64,000 bases of DNA from the NCBI RefSeq assembly GCF_045223415.1, contig NZ_JBEQZJ010000016.1, forward strand, positions 1-64,000. Reading direction: 5' to 3'. Positions within the stretch are counted from its first letter, which is position 1; each line of letters starts with the position of its first letter. Source of the stretch: Hoskinsella mucinilytica (lineage in GTDB: Bacteria > Bacillota_I > Bacilli_A > Erysipelotrichales > Erysipelotrichaceae). Of the stretch, positions 8,861 through 16,900 are shown one piece after another. The notes beneath the pieces were generated by a model. The model did no database searches. It saw nothing but the letters and a program-made list of their open reading frames with translations, and was not told the DNA's origin. Made by a program: the position numbers and the translations under genes.

Positions 8861-10042
8861 ATGAAAAAACTATGTCTGATCTTTTTGAGTCTATGTTTGC
8901 TACTTCCATCGATCACTTTGCCCATCTATGGTGAAGAAAAGAAGCAACAGGAATCAAGCGGGGAATTGGCAGCGAGTGCCAAGGGAGTGTACTTATGTGA
9001 AAATACAACAGGAAAAGTGATTTATGCCAGAAATGAAAAAGAAAAATTATATCCGGCATCAATGACGAAAATGATGGGATTGCTTTTGATTTTTGAATCG
9101 CTACATGATGGTAAGCTTCAATGGGATGATAGCGTAACAACAAGTGAATATGCCGCCAGCATGGGAGGAAGCCAAGTGTTTCTAGAGGTTGGGGAAACCA
9201 TGAGCGTAGAGGACATGGTCAAAAGTATCTGTATTGCATCTGCCAATGATGCGATGGTAGCAATGGGAGAAAAAATAGGTGGTACCACAGAAGGTTTCGT
9301 GGAAATGATGAATGAAAAAGCAAAGGAATTAAAATTGGAGAATACCCATTTTATGAATCCAACAGGATTACATGATCCCGATCACTATTCTTGTGCTAAG
9401 GATATGGCGATCATTGCTCGTGCCTTGATCAAAGAAGGCAAAGAGGATCTATTAAAGATCACCAGTACCTATGATGCTTATATCAGAGAAGATAGTGATG
9501 CGAAATTCTGGTTGGTAAATACGAATAAGCTGTTAAAACAATATCCGGGAGTAGATGGGTTGAAAACCGGTTTTACCACCGAAGCTCTTTCTTGTATCAC
9601 TACAACAGCGAAAAAGGACGGATTGCGTTTGATTGGTGTGGTCATGGGGGAACCGAGCAGTAAGGTAAGAAATAAAGAAATGATACAACTATTAGATTAT
9701 GGATTCTCACAATATGAGCAAAGTGTGTTATATAAAAAAGGAACGACGATACAAACCCAAAAAGTGGAAAACGGAAAGCCTGATACGGTGGATCTTGTGA
9801 CCATGGAGGATGCTGTCTATGTATATCAAAAGGGATCTACACCAAAAGAAACAAAAAAAGAAATCATTCTGGAACAAAAAGAATTACCATATCATAAAGG
9901 CAAAAAGATCGGACATATGAAGATTGAAATGTCAGATGGCTATACCATGCAAATTGATATCGCTGCCGGACAAGACATCGCACCCTTAAATTTTTTGGAT
10001 ATCTTTATGAAAACGTTTGAGGATATTTTTGTCAATAGTTAA
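8861..10042 (+). CDS. dacF: D-alanyl-D-alanine carboxypeptidase (PBP5/DacF family)
   Basis: Secreted serine DD-carboxypeptidase that trims peptidoglycan pentapeptides. A cleavable signal peptide (MKKLCLIFLSLCLLLPS...) starts at ATG 8861, which follows GGTGAGG at 9 nt; an in-frame ATG at 8843 precedes that ribosome binding site. All three penicillin-binding motifs are present: Ser67-M-T-Lys70, Ser127-A-Asn129 and Lys235-T-Gly237. Length 393. In Bacillus dacF precedes spoIIAA-spoIIAB-sigF; the same order is kept here with one small gene inserted, which supports the dacF name and a sporulation role. Confidence 0.9.
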   Translation: MKKLCLIFLSLCLLLPSITLPIYGEEKKQQESSGELAASAKGVYLCENTTGKVIYARNEKEKLYPASMTKMMGLLLIFESLHDGKLQWDDSVTTSEYAASMGGSQVFLEVGETMSVEDMVKSICIASANDAMVAMGEKIGGTTEGFVEMMNEKAKELKLENTHFMNPTGLHDPDHYSCAKDMAIIARALIKEGKEDLLKITSTYDAYIREDSDAKFWLVNTNKLLKQYPGVDGLKTGFTTEALSCITTTAKKDGLRLIGVVMGEPSSKVRNKEMIQLLDYGFSQYEQSVLYKKGTTIQTQKVENGKPDTVDLVTMEDAVYVYQKGSTPKETKKEIILEQKELPYHKGKKIGHMKIEMSDGYTMQIDIAAGQDIAPLNFLDIFMKTFEDIFVNS

Positions 10043-10089
10043 TTGAAACGTGTGGGCATATACTAACTTCGCAAAGGAAGTGTAAACAT

Positions 10090-10254
10090 ATGACAAATAT
10101 TGTTTGGATCATCGTTTTTCTCTCTGTCGCCGGCTTATTTCTTTTATTGTATTCCCTGTTGAAAGTTGCTCATGATGCAGATGAACAAGCGGGCTATATG
10201 GAAGAATATGGTATGGATTTTGATGATGAAGATGATGATATGGGCATGTCTTAG
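10090..10254 (+). CDS. 54-residue single-pass membrane protein with acidic tail
   Basis: Not recognised. Start ATG 10090 follows AAAGGAAG at about 9-10 nt. Residues about 4-24 form one hydrophobic transmembrane helix (IVWIIVFLSVAGLFLLLYSL). The C-terminal 25 residues are strongly acidic, ending in a run of Asp/Glu and MGMS. It lies between dacF and spoIIAA and is followed immediately by its own terminator, so it is probably transcribed with dacF. The lone-helix-plus-acidic-tail layout suits a membrane recruiter or regulator, but no function can be assigned. Confidence 0.6.
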   Translation: MTNIVWIIVFLSVAGLFLLLYSLLKVAHDADEQAGYMEEYGMDFDDEDDDMGMS

Positions 10255-10268
10255 GACATGCTTTTCTT
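10244..10268 (+). terminator. Terminator overlapping the stop codon of the small membrane protein gene
   Basis: GCATGTC (10244-10250) and GACATGC (10255-10261) form a perfect 7-bp stem whose four-base loop is TTAG, containing the stop codon; TTTTCTT follows. It separates dacF from the spoIIA operon. Confidence 0.75.
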
Positions 10269-10285
10269 GTCTAGTTTTGTTAGCT

Positions 10286-10294
10286 TTTGACAAC
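10286..10294 (-). promoter_or_regulatory. Possible Spo0A box upstream of spoIIAA
   Basis: The minus strand reads GTTGTCAAA, eight of nine positions of the published 0A box TTTGTCRAA. It lies 68 bp before spoIIAA. Bacillus spoIIA is activated by Spo0A~P, so the position makes sense, but a single 9-mer is weak evidence and no clear sigma-H promoter was found. Confidence 0.3.
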
Positions 10295-10361
10295 CTTTGG
10301 CGATTATCCACAAGCCGAAAATGAAAAGTGATAAGATAAGGAACGTGAAAGGGTGATGAAC

Positions 10362-10679
10362 ATGAAACATCAGTTTAAAGATGGCATATTGTACTTCTAT
10401 TTCTTTGGTGAATTAGACAATCTCAGTGTGACCAATCTAAAGCAGATCTGTATTGATCTGATTGAACAATATCAACCGAAAATGGTAAAGCTTGATTTTG
10501 AAGAGGTCAGCTTTGTGGATAGTACAGGCATTGGATTTGTACTGGCACGATATAAACAGCTGAAAAAGAAACATGCAGAACTTGTGATCTGTAATTTATC
10601 TAAAACAAATGAAAAGCTGTTTCAGATGTCCGGGATCTTTCAGATCATACGGTATGAAAGAAATGGGGTAAAGCTATGA
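10362..10679 (+). CDS. spoIIAA: Anti-sigma-F factor antagonist SpoIIAA
   Basis: STAS-domain protein that frees sigma-F from SpoIIAB in the forespore. The phospho-acceptor serine is Ser54 in VDSTGIGF, equivalent to B. subtilis Ser58 (first serine after the aspartate). ATG 10362 is spaced best behind AAAGGG; ATG 10356 and GTG 10353 are also in frame. It overlaps spoIIAB by 4 bp. 105 residues, normal length. Confidence 0.93.
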   Translation: MKHQFKDGILYFYFFGELDNLSVTNLKQICIDLIEQYQPKMVKLDFEEVSFVDSTGIGFVLARYKQLKKKHAELVICNLSKTNEKLFQMSGIFQIIRYERNGVKL

Positions 10680-11113
10680 ATAAAATGAAATTGGAATTTG
10701 ACAGTAAGCTGGAAAATGAAGCCTTTGCGAGAACTGCTACCGTGGCATTTTTGATGCCATTGGATCTGTCTATGGAAGATGTTATGGAAATCAAGACGAT
10801 ATTGGCAGAAGCAATTGTCAATGCAATGATTCATGGTTATGAAGGTAAAGAAGATGGTGTGATCTTATTAGAGGTCAGTTATGATGAAACCTATATTTAT
10901 ATTCATGTACGTGATGAAGGTTGTGGCATTGAGGATATCAAACAGGCCATGCAACCAATGTATACAAGTAAAGAGTATTTAGAGCGAAGTGGCATGGGCA
11001 TGACGATCATGCAGACCTTTGCGGATGAATTTATCATCAAAAGTGAAAAAGACAAGGGATGCGATCTACATATCAAAAAGAAAATCAATCATGGAAACCA
11101 AGAAGAGCAATGA
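10676..11113 (+). CDS. spoIIAB: Anti-sigma-F factor / serine kinase SpoIIAB
   Basis: GHKL-type ATPase kinase that binds and inhibits sigma-F and phosphorylates SpoIIAA. N box EAIVNAMIHGY, G1 box DEGCGIED and G2 box SGMGMTIM are visible. 145 residues, normal length. It overlaps spoIIAA by 4 bp and sigF by 23 bp, giving tight translational coupling of partner proteins. Confidence 0.94.
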   Translation: MNKMKLEFDSKLENEAFARTATVAFLMPLDLSMEDVMEIKTILAEAIVNAMIHGYEGKEDGVILLEVSYDETYIYIHVRDEGCGIEDIKQAMQPMYTSKEYLERSGMGMTIMQTFADEFIIKSEKDKGCDLHIKKKINHGNQEEQ

Positions 11114-11816
11114 AGAATTAATTGCATTGATTCAACAGGGGGACAAGGAGGCCAGAGATGAATTTGTAAAGGCGAATACACCTTTGGTCTATGCAATCGT
11201 CAAGCGATTTCATAAGCCAAGACAAAGCAATGATGATCTGTTTCAGATCGGTTGTGTTGGTTTGATGAAGGCGCTCAATCATTTTGATGTCAGCTATGGA
11301 GTGAAATTTTCTACTTATGCGGTTCCTATCATCATGGGAGAAATCAAACGATATTTTCGAGATGATGGCAGTATGCGAATCTCACGCTCGATCAAAGAAG
11401 GCTATCTGACCATGTTAAAAAGTAAGGAAGCATTGTTTCAAAAGCTACACCATGAGCCAACTTATCAAGAAATCGCAGATGATCTTGGTATGGATGTCGG
11501 TGATGTGATCGTTGCTTTTGAGGCCAATCAATTCGTTTACTCTCTTGATGAAACCATTTATGAAAACGATGGCTCTCCCATTGTCTTAGAAGATAAAGTG
11601 AAAAATCGCAAGGAAGAAGATGTCGTGATGAGCGTGAGTCTAAAAGAAGAAATCAAACGCTTAGATGCAAGAGATCAACTGTTACTACACTATCGTTATG
11701 ATTTAAGTATGAAACAAGAAGATATTGCGAAAAAGCTGAATGTCTCCCAGGTTCAGGTATCCCGTCTGGAAAAAAAGATATTGAAAAAATTAAAGGAGCG
11801 TCTAGTGAATGACTAG
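11091..11816 (+). CDS. sigF: RNA polymerase sigma-F factor
   Basis: Forespore-specific sigma factor. Region 2 (DDLFQIGCVGLMKALNHF, then FSTYAVPIIMGEIKRYFRDD) and the region 4.2 helix-turn-helix (KQEDIAKKLNVSQVQVSRLE) are intact. Start ATG 11091 lies inside the end of spoIIAB and gives METKKSNEELIALI, aligned with known sigma-F starts; the frame stays open upstream but has no ribosome binding site there. 241 residues. Context with spoIIAA/spoIIAB distinguishes it from sigma-G. Confidence 0.93.
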   Translation: METKKSNEELIALIQQGDKEARDEFVKANTPLVYAIVKRFHKPRQSNDDLFQIGCVGLMKALNHFDVSYGVKFSTYAVPIIMGEIKRYFRDDGSMRISRSIKEGYLTMLKSKEALFQKLHHEPTYQEIADDLGMDVGDVIVAFEANQFVYSLDETIYENDGSPIVLEDKVKNRKEEDVVMSVSLKEEIKRLDARDQLLLHYRYDLSMKQEDIAKKLNVSQVQVSRLEKKILKKLKERLVND

Positions 11817-11827
11817 ATGCTTTTCTT
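11798..11827 (+). terminator. Terminator of the spoIIA operon
   Basis: GCGTCTAGT (11798-11806) and ACTAGATGC (11812-11820) pair over nine bases with one G-U, followed by TTTTCTT. It overlaps the end of sigF. Confidence 0.8.
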
Positions 11828-11896
11828 GTGATAGAATATTGTTTTCTCTATGAAAAAAGTATGATATAATATCGGGAAGAGTAAGGATGTGAGAAC

Positions 11897-12529
11897 ATGT
11901 CGTTTGCACAGGTCTATGAACTGAGCGACTATGAAAAAACAGCTATTTATAAAGAAATGGCAGAGAATTTTTATGAAGATGATCTATATCGTACCGTGTT
12001 TCCCAACGAAATATCTAGAAGAAGAATGGTCAAATATTTCTTCAAGCATTATTTGCATGCGATTTGTCCCTATTGTCATTTTATCGCTGACAGTAAAGAA
12101 CTAAATAGCGTAGCAATCGTGTATGATTCTCGTTTAGAGGTATCATGGACGTATCATGTACGTTTATTCTTTTTGAATATCAAGATGATACCGATGTTAT
12201 TGTCCCTACATTCTTTTGCCAGTATCTGGCATGTCATTAAATGTTGGGATATGTTTACGAGTAGATGGGTAAAGGAATTCGTCAATCATGATCACTATCA
12301 TATCGATATGATGTTTACAAAAGGATCCATGAGAGGAAAAGGATTGGCAAGACATTTGATGGATGTGGTTTGTAAGGATGCGAAAGAGCACGGGATGGAT
12401 GTTACGATGGAAACGCATCATAAAGATAATTTATCTTTATATGAAAGTGCCGGTTTCAAGCTGATGAGCGTCATTACTCATACGAATTACGATTTAAAAC
12501 AGTATTGTCTGTTGATAAGAAATGATTGA
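11897..12529 (+). CDS. GNAT-family N-acetyltransferase
   Basis: Probable acetyl-CoA-dependent acetyltransferase; substrate unknown. The C-terminal third carries the GNAT signature: the beta4-alpha3 acetyl-CoA loop MRGKGLARHLMDVV (about residues 136-149) and the LYESAGFKL motif near residue 177. 210 residues; the N-terminal half is less typical. ATG 11897 follows AAGGATGTGAG. A TATAAT at 11865-11870 is the likely -10 of its promoter, although no good -35 is seen. The next gene starts 9 bp downstream and probably shares the transcript. Confidence 0.75.
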   Translation: MSFAQVYELSDYEKTAIYKEMAENFYEDDLYRTVFPNEISRRRMVKYFFKHYLHAICPYCHFIADSKELNSVAIVYDSRLEVSWTYHVRLFFLNIKMIPMLLSLHSFASIWHVIKCWDMFTSRWVKEFVNHDHYHIDMMFTKGSMRGKGLARHLMDVVCKDAKEHGMDVTMETHHKDNLSLYESAGFKLMSVITHTNYDLKQYCLLIRND

Positions 12530-12538
12530 GGTGAACAA

Positions 12539-13591
12539 ATGAATTTAAAACATAGAGTAAAGCATTTTTGGCAATATTTCGAAACGATACAAAAAGACAT
12601 CGAGCTTTGTTTGAAGGAACATGATCAACACGAATTGAATCATTTATTAGAGGATCTGAATGCACGCTTGGTGAATATCGTAGGAACCAAGATGGAAGTA
12701 GAGCTAAATGAGAATGGTTTCTATGAAATGACCTTTCCAAGTGGTGGAGATAAAAATGTACAGTTCTGTACTGCCTTATTGATCAAGGATGCTCCTCAAC
12801 AATTAAAGGAAGATTGGATCTTAAATGCTTGGCGTCCGCCATTAAGTGAAAAAGCGTTAAATAGTTTTATCGATTGTAATGGAAAGCATTATACAGGTGC
12901 CGATTTTAAGGTGTATTATAACATCAATACCGACTTGAAGATGTTGGATATCAAGGTGTATAGTGAAGCCTTCAAAGGTATGGATGAAGATTATCGAAAT
13001 CGTCTGACTGCGTATATGTTGGAACTGTTTATCGGTGAATTGGAGCTAGAAGCACGAATCAATAGCATCGAAACGATACTAGAGGAAAGTGAAGAAGAGG
13101 ATGTTTGTTTGCTTCCAAACTTTTATGAAGATATTTGTGATATCATCATCGATGAGGAATGGAGCGAATATCATGATCCAACGATGATCTATATGGCATA
13201 TAAGTTAGATGAGAAGCTTCCAAGTGAAACCTTACGTAAGGATATGAAAATGATCATTACCACCAATCCTCAATTACAAGAAGAACTCTTAAATCAAGAG
13301 TATGAATCTTGTAAAGAAATGAAACAAAGAGGTGCGGAATATGGTTATTTATTCTATGAAGTTTTATATGAAGATGAAAAAGAAGCGTTGTTAAGACAAC
13401 AGCTGGAAAAAGAAATCAATAAGATGTTGTACGATATGTCGATTGCAAGAACCATTGGTGGGGCAATCGGTATTCATTATTCCTATATTGATGTAGCTGT
13501 GTTTGATGTGGATGGCTTTTTGATCGCATTGGAAAAAATGAATGAAAAGATGAAGTTTAAACTATATTATCGTCCTTTTTTAACTGATTAG
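12539..13591 (+). CDS. Conserved-looking protein of unknown function, 350 residues
   Basis: Not recognised. Soluble, acidic, no signal peptide or membrane segment. It begins with a charged helical stretch (residues about 1-45) that could form a coiled coil, has an acidic EESEEED patch near residue 185, and near the end a glycine-rich stretch ARTIGGAIGIHYSYIDVAVFD. Start ATG 12539 follows GAGGTGA at good spacing, and it is probably co-transcribed with the acetyltransferase gene upstream. Ends at a terminator. It could be a substrate or partner of the acetyltransferase, but nothing in the sequence proves this. Confidence 0.7.
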   Translation: MNLKHRVKHFWQYFETIQKDIELCLKEHDQHELNHLLEDLNARLVNIVGTKMEVELNENGFYEMTFPSGGDKNVQFCTALLIKDAPQQLKEDWILNAWRPPLSEKALNSFIDCNGKHYTGADFKVYYNINTDLKMLDIKVYSEAFKGMDEDYRNRLTAYMLELFIGELELEARINSIETILEESEEEDVCLLPNFYEDICDIIIDEEWSEYHDPTMIYMAYKLDEKLPSETLRKDMKMIITTNPQLQEELLNQEYESCKEMKQRGAEYGYLFYEVLYEDEKEALLRQQLEKEINKMLYDMSIARTIGGAIGIHYSYIDVAVFDVDGFLIALEKMNEKMKFKLYYRPFLTD

Positions 13592-13619
13592 ACTGATCAA
13601 ATACGATCGGTCTTTTTTT
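13591..13619 (+). terminator. Terminator after the 350-residue unknown gene
   Basis: GACTGATC (13591-13598) and GATCGGTC (13605-13612) pair with one G-U wobble and are followed by seven T. The rest of the gap to 13832 shows no gene or further clear element. Confidence 0.85.
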
Positions 13620-13832
13620 AAGGCCAGTTTTTTCACTAGAAAGCTTAAGATCAACATTTTGACTTAGAAGACATGATAAAAAAATTCTGATTTCCATTGT
13701 TCTCCTTCTTTTCTTTATGATGTGATGATAGTAGGTCTGGCAAATAAAACGATGTTACTGAGAAAGCGAGTATCTGTTTAGGTGTGGAGTCTTTGTTTTC
13801 ATATGATCCATTTTCTTACGTTTGCAAACAGC

Positions 13833-13861
13833 TTTACTACATAGGAAAATCATGGTAATAT
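13833..13861 (+). promoter_or_regulatory. Promoter of the M60 protease operon
   Basis: TTTACT (13833-13838), 17 bp, TAATAT (13856-13861). Transcription would start near 13868, inside the tandem TGTGAY box just downstream. Confidence 0.5.
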
Positions 13862-13864
13862 TTA

Positions 13865-13881
13865 TGTGACATATATGTGAT
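13865..13881 (+). promoter_or_regulatory. Tandem TGTGAC-N5-TGTGAT box at the M60 operon start
   Basis: Two hexamers, TGTGAC (13865-13870) and TGTGAT (13876-13881), repeat with an 11-bp period in direct orientation. This layout matches the WalR/OmpR-family site TGTWAH-N5-TGTWAH apart from the G at position 4. Its place over the predicted transcription start suggests repression. The same hexamer pair recurs at 20075. Confidence 0.45.
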
Positions 13882-13922
13882 GATGGCAAAAAAGATCACA
13901 TTAGAGTGAAAGAGGTAAGAAT

Positions 13923-16900
13923 ATGAAAAAATTGCTATGCTGTCTGCTGGCTTTTTCCATGCTACAAATGCCTATGGCATCGTTTGCGAAAGAAGAAGAC
14001 CAGATGAAGACGAACACATCGAACGCAACTGGGCAATTAATTGCAGATGTGGATTTTACGCTTGTCTTAGAATCTAAAGACATGGATATGAATCTTTCGC
14101 TGGAAAAGGATGGGGAGCATGTAAGTACGCCATTATTTGCTACATCCGATACGATGAGTGGAAGTATTGAGGGAAAAGAAATCCAATGGAATGCTGAAGT
14201 AGAAGAAGGTACGCAGATTTCCAATGTGCATATCACGATGGATAACCTTCCTTTGGGTACTTATACCCTAACACTTCAAGGTAGTGGATTTCATACCCTA
14301 GTTCAGGAAGTGGAAATTAAAAACTACAGCAAATATCTTCATATCGATGATACTTCAGTCTTTTTGATGGGAGATGTCAATGATGATGGAGTGGTCAATG
14401 ATGAAGATTATCAATTGGTATGGAATGCCATTGATCAAAAGGATCCGGGACGCTATGACATCAATAAAGATGGTGTGGTTGACATTCAGGATCTAAGTTA
14501 TGTGCATGTCAATCTTGGAAATGTGTTACAACCGGCCAAAGAATCTCTCGCTAATCCAATTTTGACAGCATCCGATATTGATCTGGCAATCGATGAAGAT
14601 GATTATCTCGTCAAAGGAAGTATCGTAGATCTTGTACAACCACAGGCTAAGCCACTTGTAGTTGGATTTCAAGATCATACGCAAACCATATCTCAAGAAC
14701 ATCCTGTCGATATTCCGATCGTGATGAAAGAACCGGTTCAAATGAATAAGATCAATATTGACCCAGGCGATGGGGAAGATGGTATTACATCAGGTATGGT
14801 CAGTGTTATGTATTTAGATGAAAGTAATCAAATGCAAGAACTTACGTATCCTTTTGATATGATCCAACGATATTATCGTAGTGCTAGGGCACAAGATAGC
14901 ATTGTCATCGATCTTGGAAAACAAATTGCTGTCAAGGAAATCAAAATTAAGGTTACAGGAAATCGTAACAATACCAACCTAGCAGAAATCTCTAAGGTAA
15001 CATTCTTAAATGATGTCTATGAGAAGATTCCCGAACCTCAAGCTGCTTATCCGAAAAATGTACAAGCAATCGGTGGTAATGAATCCATTGCGGTTAGTTG
15101 GAATGAAGTGGTCAATGTAACCGGTTATGAAGTAAAATACATCGGTTATGATGTCAAAACGAAACAGATGGCAGAAAAAACGATCAAAACACAAACCAAC
15201 GAAGTAACGCTGACCGGTTTAAAAAATTATGAATCTTATATTGTATCCGTACAATCCATCAATGGAGATTGGTCAAGTGGATATGGTGAAAGTGTCAAAG
15301 TGGTACCTATGCCAACAAGTGTTCCTGAACAGGCAACCGGTGTGAATGCTACAGGAGGCTATCGTCAGATTCGTGTCAATTGGCAAAAGGCAAAGAATGC
15401 GTCCTCCTATCATTTATATTATCGTATCAAGGATCAAGGAGAATATCAGGAGATCCAATCCATCAAAGAAACGTCTTACTTATTAGAAGATCTTGAAGAT
15501 GGTGAAACTTATCAGATCTATGTGCGTGCAGCAAACGAAATCGGATTAGGACCTAAATCATCGATCGTTGCCGCAAAAACAACGGATTTGGCATTGGCCG
15601 TTACTCCAAAGTATCATTTGATCAATCGTTCTATGGGCTCAGGTGTTACCACGAAGGGTATCAAAGACGTCATCTATCCGGTTAACATCAATCCGAATGA
15701 TTATGATTTCGAATATGATAAATTTGATATCGTCGATGATGATGAAACCAGCTATTGGAATTTTAATTCCTGGGATGCCGGAGGCTTTAATGCAGGCAAA
15801 CCAAGTCCGATCGTAGAATTTGAGGAAACACATGAATTTGGAGAATTTGTCGTGCTTCCAAGTTATAACACACAGGGTGGTTATGGTTATGTTCAGATTC
15901 GATATTGGGATGAACAGGGCAACATCGTCTTAGTGAAAGATGCAAGCATGAAATCTTGTAAGGATGTGAATGGACGTGTATACTATCGTATCAAATTAGC
16001 TTCACCGATCACATCTTCTAAGATTCAGATCAATCTCGCACAATCTTGGGTCTCACCTAACTATGTGAGAATCAGCGAATTGAAGTTTTATGAATATGAT
16101 TCCTTGGAAAAAGACATCAATGCTTTATTTGCGGATGATCTTCAAGTGGAATTAAATCCTGATGTGACACAAGCAACGATCGATGCGTTAAGGACAAGAT
16201 TGGAAACAAAGAGCCAAGGAGAAAAGCATCCGGATTATGAAACCTTGAATCAAGATCTTACTTATGCAGAAGAAATCTTAAATGATGCAGACCTAAGTGA
16301 TGAGATCATGGTCGTTGATCAAACGATATCTACCGCTAATGATAGTGGAAAAGGGTATTCTTATGGTTTAAGTGATTTACAGCCATTGGGCTTTGCGGCC
16401 AAAGCAAATGATGAAATCACGGTATATCTAGGTAAGGATGCTAAAGTCAAAGGAAAGGTACAACTTGTATTCTCTCAACCATATGCGACACCTGATAAAT
16501 GGAAGATCGTACAGGATCTAAAGGTTGGAAAAAACGTCATTACCGTACCAGATATCACCTCTAAAGATATCGAACATGGAGGATCTTTATACATTCGTTA
16601 TACCGGAACAACACCAAGTTATGATCCATCCACCGCTATGATCAAAGTACGTATCAGTCGAGCAGTAGATATCCCTTATTTGAATCTTAGCGGCATGAGT
16701 GATGAAACACAAATGAAACAAGTAATCGGGGAGTATATCGATGAATTAGAACAATATGTTACACAACTGCGTCAAAGTTCATCTGATTATAGTGAGGCAG
16801 CACAGGCACTGAATGTGAGCGAACTGGCAACTGATCAAATGTTGTTCTCGCTTCCTGCAACTAAGGTATTAGAAGGTATCAAAGGAACCAGCAATGATCG

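Noticed and set aside
13865..13881. CRP/FNR-type site, because of TGTGA
   Set aside because: CRP sites are inverted repeats (TGTGA-N6-TCACA). Here both half-sites face the same way with an 11-bp period, which fits an OmpR/WalR-type regulator.
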